A DNA stretch of 28,811 nt, taken from the NCBI GenBank assembly GCA_045810625.1, contig JBJMVQ010000035.1, positions 1 through 28,811 on the forward strand. The letters are read 5' to 3'. Source of the stretch: JACQFZ01 sp045810625. GTDB lineage: Bacteria; Pseudomonadota; Gammaproteobacteria; Acidiferrobacterales; Sulfurifustaceae. Position 1 is the first letter of the stretch; every line of letters begins with the position of its first letter. The position numbers and the translations under genes are program-made. Shown piece after piece: positions 1 to 8,894 of this stretch. The notes below the pieces were generated by a model. That model ran no database searches and was not told the origin of the DNA. It was given only the letters and a program-made list of their open reading frames with translations.

Positions 1-147
1 GGAGTAATCAAAAACCTCCCGTCCCGCTGCGGTTCAATGGCAATTAGCCATTCGCTTCGGCTTTCCTGTGCGTTCTTCGCTTTATCGTCTTGGTTTCTTT
101 ACCTCTGCGTCCTCCGCGTCCTCTGCGGTGAAAATTAATATTTCCCA

Positions 148-238
148 GTGCCGTATGACAACCTGTTTGGGATTTGTTCGGAGGTTTTCTAACCTGCTTT
201 ACTGCCGTCCTTCGCGTCCTTGGCGTCCTTTGCGTTTC
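148..238. repeat. Long direct repeat, copy 1
   Basis: This stretch of about 91 bp recurs at 526-617 with very few differences: one extra t near the middle and a c/t change are visible. It begins gtgccgtatgacaacctg and ends with the second type of 9-bp array. Just upstream (121-147) is another shared segment, tgcggtgaaaattaatattt, which recurs at 479-498. In the second copy the two shared blocks are separated by about 24 extra bases. The pair looks like a duplicated intergenic element. Confidence 0.85.
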
Positions 239-525
239 AATTGCGTTATTGCATGCCGTCCTTGGCGCAACCAATATGTCAGTGCTAACCCCCAGCCTGC
301 ACATCCGCGTGCAGGCGATCGCTCTCGCACTTCCCTGTGCTATCGCGAAATTGCCGCGTCCTGCGCGGCATCAACGACGCGGATGCACGTTGCGCCGCTC
401 CTGGGCGTCCTGCGCCCGCGGCATTCGTACGTCCTGTACAGCAAGTGCAGACATCCGCGAATCCCCCGTTTCGCCCTCTGCGGTGAAAATTAATATTTCC
501 CAAAGCCACCTTAATTGTCCTGGTC

Positions 526-617
526 GTGCCGTATGACAACCTGTTTGGGATTTGTTCGGAGGTTTTCTTAACCTGCTTTACTGTCGTCCTTCGCGTCCTT
601 GGCGTCCTTTGCGTTTC
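526..617. repeat. Long direct repeat, copy 2
   Basis: Second copy of the element at 148-238, nearly identical over about 91 bp and ending in the same gtccttcgc/gtccttggc/gtcctttgc array. It is followed at 638-665 by another copy of the ctctgcgtc-type array, just before the end of the antiporter gene. Recombination between the two copies would delete about 380 bp. Confidence 0.85.
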
Positions 618-695
618 CCAATTTCTTAAAGATCTTCTCTCTGCGTCCTCCGCGTCCTCTGCGGTTAATTAATAACTCAGTTTCCTTAAAACGCT

Positions 696-2420
<1,725 letters not shown>

Positions 2421-2624
2421 GCGTTCTTCTTGTGCCGGAACGTTACCCGTTTTCTATTTGGGTTGCATGTCGGTGTGCGATCCTCGCAGGGCGCCGACGT
2501 CACGAGGATCCCCGCGTCTTTCTCCTTTTGCCAAATATTAGCCGAGAGATGTGACAGCTTGCCGTCGAGCTCTACGAAACTCCACGGCTACAACCGGGAA
2601 ATGACGACGCGCCGAGGTGGAACG

Positions 2625-3443
2625 CTACTTTACCGCCGGCACCGGGCGGGTCGGACACGCGTGCGAATACAAATAAGACACCAGCCGGGCGCGCACCGTC
2701 GTCGAATGCAACGTCTCGATATGGCCGGCACCCTTGATTTTCCAGAATTCCTTCGGCTCCCGGGCGGCGGCGTAGAGCCGCTCGCTGTGATGCACGGGCA
2801 CGATGGAATCGGCTTCGCCGTGGATGAGCAGCAGCGGGATCGGCGCTACGCGCGGCACGGCCGCGAGCGGACTGTAGTCGTCGTCTATCGTCCAGGCCAG
2901 CGGATACTGGAGCGGCCAGGTGAGCCAAAAGCCGGCAAGCTTCTCCCGCGCGATATCGCGATGGCTGGAAAACGCGCTGTCGACGACGAGCGCGCGTATG
3001 CGCGCACGCTCGGGTCCATACGCCGCGTAATACACCGCACTCGCCCCGCCGAGACTCTGTCCGAGCACGTACTTTATCGCCGCATCGATGTCCGCCTGCA
3101 CTCCGGGTAGCGACGGCGTGCCCGAGGACGCGCCATAGCCACGGTAGTCGGGCAAGAACACGTTGAAGCCGTAGCGCGGCATCCAGTACACGCTGCCGAT
3201 ATGCGTGCTGATGTTCTCGGCGTTGCCGTGCAGAAACAAAACCGTGGCACACGCCGTCGCGTTCGCCGGTAAGAACCAGCCGTGCAGCACGACGCCGTCG
3301 GCGGTCTTGAAACGCACGTCCTCGTACGCCAGCCCGATGTCGTCGGGCGTACGGACGAGCGTCCGATACGGTTGAAAAAAAACGCCGGTGCATCCCGCCA
3401 TTGAGGCACCGAGCGCGGCGATAACGAGCAGCCGGCGAATCAA
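2625..3443 (-). CDS. Lipoprotein alpha/beta hydrolase (internal deletion)
   Basis: A serine hydrolase of the alpha/beta fold (BEM46/YfhR-like), about 272 residues. From a TTG start that overlaps the TGA of the upstream gene (ttga), the protein begins MIRRLLVIAALGASMAGC, an ideal lipoprotein signal with Cys18 as the lipidated residue. A GTG 15 bases upstream (3458), preceded by gaggg, is an alternative start. The oxyanion stretch LHGNAEN (71-77), nucleophile elbow GQSLGG (Ser130), acid Asp212 in HGEADSIVP and His241 in GAGHIE form a full triad. Oddly, helix residues DIDAAIKYV run straight into LGQSLGG; relatives normally have about 12-15 residues (a loop and the strand before the elbow) in between. 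The substrate is unknown; it sits downstream of the DUF4105 gene in the same transcription unit. Confidence 0.85.
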   Translation of the reverse strand: MIRRLLVIAALGASMAGCTGVFFQPYRTLVRTPDDIGLAYEDVRFKTADGVVLHGWFLPANATACATVLFLHGNAENISTHIGSVYWMPRYGFNVFLPDYRGYGASSGTPSLPGVQADIDAAIKYVLGQSLGGASAVYYAAYGPERARIRALVVDSAFSSHRDIAREKLAGFWLTWPLQYPLAWTIDDDYSPLAAVPRVAPIPLLLIHGEADSIVPVHHSERLYAAAREPKEFWKIKGAGHIETLHSTTVRARLVSYLYSHACPTRPVPAVK

Positions 3444-5347
3444 AAGTAGAACATCCACGACAAACTGCCCTCGCGTACGTTCTGCGAGAACTCGTTGCGC
3501 TGCATGAGATCGAACCGCAGCGCACTGCGCGGTCCGAGCGTGAAACGTTGCCGCAGTGACGCTTCGGTCGCCGAATGCACCGCACCTGCACCGTAGCGCA
3601 AGGCGCGCCCTTCGATCTGTACCCGCCAGCGATCGGTGATGTCGATGAGCGCACCCGCCGCGGGTCCGGCGCCGAGCGAGTAGCCGCTCTCGAGCGCATC
3701 GGCGACGTTGAGATCGCCCTCGACCAGCGCGTACCAGAGCGAACGATGCGTCCATTCGCGCGCGAAGCCGGCGCCGGCGGTCAGCCGGAACACCAGGGCG
3801 TCCTCGGTCGACGACACGGGTTTGCGGATGAAACCGAAATCAACTCGCCACGATAACGGCTGCAACAGTGCATCGCGCGGAGAGAACGACGTGATATCGA
3901 TGATATCGATGCGCTCGATTTTCGTAGAATCGTCCTCGCGCCGCCGCAGCAGCACGTTGCCGAACGCGATCGCCGCGCCGCGGTTGTATCCCGCTTGCGG
4001 ATCGAGCAAGTCGTGATAGACCGGGCGGAGATTGATATCGACGAAGTTACGACCGTTCTCGCGCCCGACGCCGACGCCCACACGCGCCGAACCGTGTCCT
4101 TCATCCGGTCGCACGGTCGGAACCGGCGGCGGCTGATCGGCCGCAACGTCGATCCGGCTGCGCGCAAGCAGAAGCTCGCGCAGACGCGCGGCCGTAGGCG
4201 CCGCGTCCGGCGTTTCGCCGCGCAGCCGCAGGTATTCGAGATATTCGTACGCCAGCTCGAGCACGCGGGCGCGTTCAACCGGGGGCAGTTCGCTCGCCGG
4301 CGGTTGATCGATCGGCGCGGTTGCGCGCGCGATCGATCTTGCGAGCTGCACCTGCGCGGCGCTCATGTGCTCTTCGCGATACCGAAGAATCGTGCTGCGC
4401 GCCGGACGATACGTCGCGCGTCGCAGCAACCCCGGCTCTTCCGCAACGACACGCACGGTATCGGACGGGATCACCCACAGCGGAAATCGATCGGTCAGCC
4501 GCAATTCCGGTCGCGCGACATCGAACAGCGACAGCAGGTGGTACGCGCAGTTCTCGTCGAAGAAGTAGTAATCGAATCGCACCGGCCCGAGCTCCCATGC
4601 GTGCATCAGCAGCCGCTCGATCTCCTCGTGCGTGAAATTGAGCTCGTACTCCCAAATGTCGCGGTTCTCCATGTCGTTGTATTCGGTCACCTTGGCGTAA
4701 TAAGGCGACATCGAGAACAAGCCGGGATATCCGCCGAAGATGCCCTTGATCGCGAACGTGAGGCCATTCGTCTCGTTCGTCGCAGCCGCGTAGTTGATCG
4801 AATACGCGAGCAACCGCGTGCGCTCATCCTGGTCTTGCGCGTCCACACGCAACAACGTATGTCCGTACAGCGACGCGGGATTGTTCAGGTACGCCGCCGG
4901 GAAAACGAGCGTGAGCGCGTCGGGATTGAGAGTCGCGCGCCATTCTTGGTAACGCCGGCACGGCTGCTCGGGCAACCGCGCCGGGTCAAAGCGCAGCTCG
5001 CGCTTCAACCATTGATAGCGCGCAATGAACCGGCACTGTGGATTCTGCTCCGTTGGCGTCTCGGCGCGATCGGAAAAGAACGCCGCCAGTGTCGCTTCGA
5101 GCTCGTGCTCGGGATTCGTCTTTCCGTCCGGGGCGTTGAAAAAATCCGGATCGTCGGCCTGACTCTCCATGCCGGGAAAAACGAGCCGGGACTTGTAGTG
5201 CAGCAGCGCGCGCCACTCGATTCTGTCCGCGAGCTTCTTGGCGCGGGCGGCGGCGTTCAATTCATCGAGATAGTCATTGGCTGCCGCGATGGCCGGCAGC
5301 GCGAACAAAATCAGGAACAGCCACCAACGACGCATTGAGTGAATCAT
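3440..5347 (-). CDS. DUF4105 periplasmic/envelope protein
   Basis: A 635-residue exported protein with a signal peptide (MRRWWLFLILFALPAIAAAND; the first Met lies four residues upstream of this one, so 5335 is an alternative start). The middle part, about 100-290, matches DUF4105, also called the Lnb N-terminal periplasmic domain: the stretches NNPASLYGHTLLRVD, AYSINYAAAT, KGIFGGYPGLFSMSPYY and YYFFDENCAYHLL are characteristic and suggest a cysteine/histidine hydrolase-like active site. The C-terminal 230 residues alternate hydrophobic and polar residues and end SWMFYF; an aromatic final residue of this kind is common in outer-membrane beta-barrels, so a barrel-like anchor is possible but inferred. 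The gene overlaps the downstream lipoprotein hydrolase. No Shine-Dalgarno is visible at either start. A strong terminator for the upstream gene ends only 14 bases before it. Confidence 0.85.
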   Translation of the reverse strand: MIHSMRRWWLFLILFALPAIAAANDYLDELNAAARAKKLADRIEWRALLHYKSRLVFPGMESQADDPDFFNAPDGKTNPEHELEATLAAFFSDRAETPTEQNPQCRFIARYQWLKRELRFDPARLPEQPCRRYQEWRATLNPDALTLVFPAAYLNNPASLYGHTLLRVDAQDQDERTRLLAYSINYAAATNETNGLTFAIKGIFGGYPGLFSMSPYYAKVTEYNDMENRDIWEYELNFTHEEIERLLMHAWELGPVRFDYYFFDENCAYHLLSLFDVARPELRLTDRFPLWVIPSDTVRVVAEEPGLLRRATYRPARSTILRYREEHMSAAQVQLARSIARATAPIDQPPASELPPVERARVLELAYEYLEYLRLRGETPDAAPTAARLRELLLARSRIDVAADQPPPVPTVRPDEGHGSARVGVGVGRENGRNFVDINLRPVYHDLLDPQAGYNRGAAIAFGNVLLRRREDDSTKIERIDIIDITSFSPRDALLQPLSWRVDFGFIRKPVSSTEDALVFRLTAGAGFAREWTHRSLWYALVEGDLNVADALESGYSLGAGPAAGALIDITDRWRVQIEGRALRYGAGAVHSATEASLRQRFTLGPRSALRFDLMQRNEFSQNVREGSLSWMFYF

Positions 5348-5361
5348 GAAAATAACGCATG

Positions 5362-5394
5362 AAAAAAAACACCCAGTGCAGCCGCACTGGGTGT
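5362..5394 (-). terminator. Rho-independent terminator of the DUF3015 gene
   Basis: A perfect 11-bp stem (acacccagtgc / gcactgggtgt) with a 4-base loop at 5369-5394. Read on the minus strand it is followed by a run of eight T at 5369-5362. It lies 28 bases downstream of the DUF3015 stop codon. The T run ends 14 bases before the start of the DUF4105 gene. Confidence 0.92.
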
Positions 5395-5421
5395 CTCGAC
5401 TCTAACCGCAATACGACGAAC

Positions 5422-5919
5422 TTAGATCGCCGCCGAATAAGTGGAGAGATTGCGGCTCTCGACCAACACCTGCTTCAGCGACACCAGAATCTGATCCGTC
5501 GAGGCGTTGTCGGAAGCGAAGATGCGGGCGAAGTTATCTTTGGTTGCAAGGAAGAACGCGGACTTGTCCTCGTCACGCACGCCCATCAGCTTGGCCAGCG
5601 CTTCGAGCGTCTCGCCGTTGCCGATCGACATGTCGCGCGCGAGCTTTTCTTTATTGCCGTCAATGAACATGGCGGTTTTCCACGTCGACTTGACGACCCC
5701 GTCCTGCGTGCAGCCGGAGGTGCCAGAGCTTATACCGAAGGTTTGGTTTCCGAGCGTCCCGTTCGTCGTCGCACCGAGCACCTGAGGGGCGATGCCGCGT
5801 TGCCCGTCGAACAGCTTGCTTCCCCAGCCACAGGTACCGATGTTGTTTTCCCCCGCCGCCATCGCCCCCAGCGGGAAGAGACCGACTACCGCGACAGCCA
5901 AAAGCTTCTTCTTCAACAT
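5422..5919 (-). CDS. DUF3015 family secreted protein
   Basis: A 165-residue exported protein of the DUF3015 family, function unknown. The start MLKKKLLAVAVVGLFPLGAMA is chosen because it gives a clean signal peptide and has a strong Shine-Dalgarno (aaggag) seven bases upstream; the open frame extends 17 codons further with no such support. The mature part has the family's N-terminal CGWGSKLFDG stretch, a second cysteine in SGCTQD (possible disulfide with the first), and a C-terminal helical half with GNGETLEALAKLMGV and NFARIFAS. It is a single-gene transcription unit: good promoter at 5976-6004 and strong terminator at 5362-5394. The signals suggest high, independent expression. Confidence 0.88.
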   Translation of the reverse strand: MLKKKLLAVAVVGLFPLGAMAAGENNIGTCGWGSKLFDGQRGIAPQVLGATTNGTLGNQTFGISSGTSGCTQDGVVKSTWKTAMFIDGNKEKLARDMSIGNGETLEALAKLMGVRDEDKSAFFLATKDNFARIFASDNASTDQILVSLKQVLVESRNLSTYSAAI

Positions 5920-5946
5920 TAAGTGTCTCCTTGCAGTTAACCGGCG

Positions 5947-5971
5947 TGTGGTTGAAAAGGGTTCAACCACA
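5947..5971 (-). promoter_or_regulatory. Perfect 5'-leader hairpin of the DUF3015 mRNA
   Basis: A perfect 10-bp inverted repeat (tgtggttgaa / ttcaaccaca) with a 5-base loop, 28 bases upstream of the DUF3015 start codon. The predicted transcription start, judged from the -10 box, falls at or next to the outer edge of the stem, so the mRNA would begin with this hairpin. Such 5'-terminal stems are known to protect mRNA from 5'-end-dependent decay. An operator role is the alternative. Confidence 0.6.
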
Positions 5972-5975
5972 AGTC

Positions 5976-6004
5976 TTTATAGGTAGATTGCTCCCAACCG
6001 TCAA
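5976..6004 (-). promoter_or_regulatory. Sigma70-type promoter of the DUF3015 gene
   Basis: On the minus strand, TTGACG (6004-5999) and TATAAA (5981-5976) are separated by exactly 17 bp, five of six matches to consensus in each box. It is the best promoter seen in the window and points at the DUF3015 gene, with an expected start near 5970. Confidence 0.75.
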
Positions 6005-6073
6005 GTAAAATGGCGCACGAACGACAGCGTTCGCCGAAGAACCAAGCAATGTTACACATGCAGAGGAGACGCA

Positions 6074-6472
6074 GTGAAAAAGCCACTACTCCGAGCGATA
6101 GTGCCAACGATTTGGTTGGTCGCATTCTGCCTTGGCGGTTGCGCCAAGTTCTACCTGGATACCGCGGACCTGCTGCGTCAATCGAACGCCGAGAACTTGA
6201 AGCTCCTTTCTCCGGGGATGGAGAAAGAGCGCGTCATGAAGGTCATGGGAACCGAGCCGTCGAAGAGTTTGTTCATGTGGATCGACAATCCCTATCGCAC
6301 CGAGACCGTAACCGGGAAGGACGGTCGCGCCTACGAGGTCCTCTACTACTACACGGACCTGAAACAGCAAGACGACAAGATAACCGACGACGAGCTGACA
6401 CCCGTCGTCTTCCAGGGGGGAAAACTCGTCGGCATTGGTTACGCCACGCTGCAGGCGAAGGTGCAGCGGTAA
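6074..6472 (+). CDS. Small lipoprotein, DUF3192-like
   Basis: A 132-residue lipoprotein starting at a GTG with gaggaga five bases upstream. The signal MKKPLLRAIVP...CLGGC ends in a lipobox with Cys23. The rest resembles the BamE-like/DUF3192 type of small envelope lipoprotein: NLKLLSPGMEKERVMKVMGTEP is the helix-turn typical of that fold, followed by NPYRTE, EVLYYYTDLK and DDELTPVVFQGGKLVGIGY. Its specific role is unknown; BamE itself is a subunit of the outer-membrane protein assembly machine, but the resemblance here is to the fold, not to BamE proper. It is divergent from the DUF3015 gene and convergent with the ZIP transporter gene, with 8 bp between the two stops. Confidence 0.78.
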   Translation: MKKPLLRAIVPTIWLVAFCLGGCAKFYLDTADLLRQSNAENLKLLSPGMEKERVMKVMGTEPSKSLFMWIDNPYRTETVTGKDGRAYEVLYYYTDLKQQDDKITDDELTPVVFQGGKLVGIGYATLQAKVQR

Positions 6473-6480
6473 CCGCAGCG

Positions 6481-7350
6481 TCAATGCGCCACGATCTGAT
6501 CCATCAGTAAGATCACGCCGACGCCGAAACCGATGAGCGTCACCTGCTGTACCGTGGCGCTCAGCTCCGGGCGCCGGTGCAGGCCGGGAATGAGATCGGC
6601 GACGGCGATATAGATGAAGCTCGCCGCCGCGACGGCGAGGACATAAGGTACGGCCGCTGAGGCAACCGAAAGCGACAAGTACGCCAGCACCCCGCCCAGG
6701 ACCATCGTGAAACCGGAGATGAGATTGTAGAGCAGCGCGCGCGCCCGACTGTAGCCGCTCATGAGCAGAATCGCGAAGTCGCCCAACTCCTGCGGGATTT
6801 CGTGCGTGAGGACGGCGACGCTCGTGACGATACCGAGGTCGACGTTCGTCATGAACGCGGCGGCGATCAGCACGCCGTCGACGAAATTGTGGATGCCGTC
6901 GCCGACGAGGATCAGGCCCCCGGTCGCCGCGGCGCGGGCGCGCTCGATAATATGGTGCGGGTGACCGTGGTGCCCGAAATCGTGATCATCGGCGTGCGTG
7001 CCCGCGCTGCCGTGTATCTCGCAGTCGTACGCGTGGCAGTGCCGCCACAGGACCATTTTCTCGAGTAGAAAGAAACCGAGCAGCGCGAGCAGGACCGTTA
7101 AGGCAATCGTGTGACTGGCGACGCCGCTCGTCTCGAGGGCGCGCGGCAGCAGGCCGAGGAACGCAGCGCCGAGCAGCGTTCCGATGGCGAAGCTGACGAG
7201 CGCCGGCATCACCCGGTCGCGCGCGCCGTCCGGCAGCAGAAGCAATATCGCCGCCGCCATGACGCCGACCACGCCACCGAGCGCGGTGAAGACGATGATC
7301 CACAGGAGCAATGCGTCCATCCCACGGTTATCGTTGTAAGGGACGCGCAT
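6481..7350 (-). CDS. ZIP family divalent metal transporter
   Basis: A 289-residue inner-membrane transporter of the ZIP family, which brings Zn2+ or other divalent cations into the cytoplasm. About eight hydrophobic segments are visible. The metal-site signatures are DGIHNFVDG in TM4 and HEIPQELGD in TM5. Between TM3 and TM4 lies a loop very rich in His and Asp (HCHAYDCEIHGS, then THADDHDFGHHGHPHH), a typical metal-sensing or metal-collecting loop. The first ATG is used; Met10 (7323, MDALLLWI) fits the family's usual N-terminus better, and neither has a good ribosome-binding site. It is the last gene of the five-gene minus-strand set, 24 bp after pgeF. Confidence 0.88.
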   Translation of the reverse strand: MRVPYNDNRGMDALLLWIIVFTALGGVVGVMAAAILLLLPDGARDRVMPALVSFAIGTLLGAAFLGLLPRALETSGVASHTIALTVLLALLGFFLLEKMVLWRHCHAYDCEIHGSAGTHADDHDFGHHGHPHHIIERARAAATGGLILVGDGIHNFVDGVLIAAAFMTNVDLGIVTSVAVLTHEIPQELGDFAILLMSGYSRARALLYNLISGFTMVLGGVLAYLSLSVASAAVPYVLAVAAASFIYIAVADLIPGLHRRPELSATVQQVTLIGFGVGVILLMDQIVAH

Positions 7351-7374
7351 GATACCGCATCATCGGTACGAGCG

Positions 7375-8124
7375 TTATTCGAGCCAGATCAGCGACGCCA
7401 TGCGTCCGGTCGCACCGTCCCGGCGATAGGAGAAGAAAAGCCCAGACTGCGTCGCCGTGCAGTGGTCGCCACCGTAAATCGCCCGCACTCCCCACCCCTC
7501 GAGGCGATGGCGCGCGAGCCGGTAAATATCCATCGTCCATTTTCCCGCGGTCTTTGGCGCGAACGCCTCCGCGGCGCGACGCTCGTGCGCAACGAACGCG
7601 TCCCGAACGTCCGCACCGACTTCGTAGGCGCTCGCTCCGATGGCCGGCCCGAACCACACCAGCAACTCCGACGCCGGCGCGCGAAACCTCCGCAGCCCCG
7701 CCTCGATGACGCCCGCCACGAGTCCGCGCCAGCCGGCATGCAGGAGCGCAACTTCGGTCCCGGCTTGGTCGCACACGAACACCGGCAGGCAGTCGGCGGT
7801 CAGCACCGCGCAAACGACTCCCGTCTGATTCGTATAAGCGCCATCGGCGCGCGTCCCGGCATTGGCATGCGCGGCCTCCACGACGTCGATGCCGTGGACT
7901 TGATTGAGCCAAAGCGGCTCCGCGGGCAAGCTCGCTCGCTCGTAAAGCCTCTGGCGGTTCTCCTGAACAGCGCGCGCGTCGTCGCCCACATGGTCCGCGA
8001 GATTGAGCGATGCGTACGGAGCGTCGCTCACGCCGCCCGCGCGTGTCGTCGTCAGCGCGCGGACGTTACCGGGCGCCGGCCAGGCGGGATAGAGAAAAGC
8101 TTCGGCCGAAGGCGATACGATCAT
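7375..8124 (-). CDS. pgeF: Peptidoglycan editing factor PgeF (YfiH family)
   Basis: A 249-residue protein of the multicopper-polyphenol-oxidase-like YfiH/PgeF family. In E. coli the family member removes L-Ser wrongly incorporated in place of L-Ala in peptidoglycan precursors; older annotations call it laccase-like. The metal/active-site residues are visible as His in NQVHGIDVV, Cys in ADCLPVFVCD and His in LHAGWRGLVAG. The start MIVSPSAEAFLYPAWP is chosen because its ATG overlaps the TGA of the FRG-domain gene (ATGA); an ATG nine codons upstream lies inside that gene. In other proteobacteria pgeF is often next to rluD; here it lies in a different gene set with rluB further upstream. Confidence 0.9.
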   Translation of the reverse strand: MIVSPSAEAFLYPAWPAPGNVRALTTTRAGGVSDAPYASLNLADHVGDDARAVQENRQRLYERASLPAEPLWLNQVHGIDVVEAAHANAGTRADGAYTNQTGVVCAVLTADCLPVFVCDQAGTEVALLHAGWRGLVAGVIEAGLRRFRAPASELLVWFGPAIGASAYEVGADVRDAFVAHERRAAEAFAPKTAGKWTMDIYRLARHRLEGWGVRAIYGGDHCTATQSGLFFSYRRDGATGRMASLIWLE

Positions 8125-8894
8125 AGACGAAACCCCCATTTGTAACGCCACCCGACATAGCGCGCGACGCTGTCGATGTCGACGAAGAGCGTGCCTTCGT
8201 TGATCTCGCGCTCGGCGAGTATCTTCTTAAACTCCATGCACATCGCCCTATCATACGCGAGGACCCAGCGTTGCAGCGTCGGATACTCGAACGACACCGT
8301 CGGGTCCGGATGCACGGTCAGTACGCTGCGCTGTGCTTGTGCACGCGCGGTGATAACCGCCGGCGGCCGGTACATTTTGATCTCGGCGAGATCGAACGGG
8401 CTCTCACGCGCCGGATCGATCGGCGGCACGTCTTTCACCGCATAGATGACCGCGCTTCCGTGCTCCGGCGTGCCGAGCGTGCCGGCCTCTTCGACCGCGA
8501 AAAATGTCGCCACGTACAGGCTGCGGGTCCAATCGAGGAGGCGCGTCGGCAGTCCGTGATGCTGCGCAAGCGCGAGCCACTCCATATCCGACGCCGGCGC
8601 GTGTTCGCAGAAAGGCTGCGCCATCCGGCGAAACTCCTCGAGCGCCTGCATCTCGTCCGCTTTGCGATACGGCAGCCGCCGCGACGCGTTGCGCGCCTTG
8701 CTCACGCGCCCCGCTTTCGGCACGAGCGTTTCGTGTTGTGGATTGCCTTCGCCGCGAAACACCCAGTCACCGTGATATTCGTGCTCGAGCGCGACGAGAT
8801 CGGACCACGAACGGATCACGCGGTCTTTGCGGTGCGTCAGCACGAAACGCGGCGGGGCGCGGCGAGGGTTCGGATGGCCGCGCGCGGGGCTCAT
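8121..8894 (-). CDS. FRG domain-containing protein
   Basis: A 257-residue soluble protein with an FRG domain (named for its Phe-Arg-Gly motif). The defining parts are WVFRGEG (44-50), a charged helix with the KADEMQALEEFRRM stretch, and AQHHGLPTRLLDWT (110-123) followed by the hydrophobic SLYVATFFAVEE. The biochemical activity of FRG domains is not well established; they occur in many lineages, also in phage and defence-related genes. Here the gene is locked into a housekeeping-looking operon by 4-bp overlaps with both neighbours (MscS upstream, pgeF downstream), which argues for a cellular rather than a mobile role. No signal peptide or membrane segment. The first 20 residues are Pro/Arg-rich and may be disordered. 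Confidence 0.85.
   Translation of the reverse strand: MSPARGHPNPRRAPPRFVLTHRKDRVIRSWSDLVALEHEYHGDWVFRGEGNPQHETLVPKAGRVSKARNASRRLPYRKADEMQALEEFRRMAQPFCEHAPASDMEWLALAQHHGLPTRLLDWTRSLYVATFFAVEEAGTLGTPEHGSAVIYAVKDVPPIDPARESPFDLAEIKMYRPPAVITARAQAQRSVLTVHPDPTVSFEYPTLQRWVLAYDRAMCMEFKKILAEREINEGTLFVDIDSVARYVGWRYKWGFRL

Larger units (their letters stand above)
1..690. repeat. Non-coding region of 9-bp-period repeat arrays
   Basis: No credible gene is seen; the open frames here translate to repetitive Ser/Arg/Ala-rich or Cys-rich peptides without family resemblance. The DNA is instead built of degenerate 9-bp units. One array type (units like ctctgcgtc, ctccgcgtc, ctctgcggt) occurs at 102-129 and 638-665, with its last unit alone near 475-484. 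A second type (gtccttcgc, gtccttggc, gtcctttgc) occurs at about 206-236 and 586-616. The stretch 300-470 holds weaker, more diverged units. The base composition is more T-rich than in the surrounding genes. The first array type recurs as an inverted pair between scpB and rluB (11253-11327), so this is a dispersed family in the genome. Confidence 0.8.

Noticed and set aside
68..539. Overlapping open frames of 84-141 codons in the first 540 bases
   Set aside because: They translate the 9-bp repeats, overlap on both strands and have no ribosome-binding sites or family resemblance.
102..665. Repeats considered as a CRISPR array
   Set aside because: Units are 9 bp, degenerate and tandem without regular unique spacers, and no cas genes are present.
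3440..3755. Longer form of the lipoprotein hydrolase starting at 3755
   Set aside because: The extra part lies inside the DUF4105 gene, is Arg-rich and would bury the lipoprotein signal in the protein.
3995..5338. 447-codon plus-strand frame
   Set aside because: Lies fully antisense to the DUF4105 gene, which has a signal peptide and recognisable domain.
6460..6480. Possible terminator between the small lipoprotein and the ZIP gene
   Set aside because: gcggt-a-accgc would leave a one-base loop and has no T run; not a workable hairpin.
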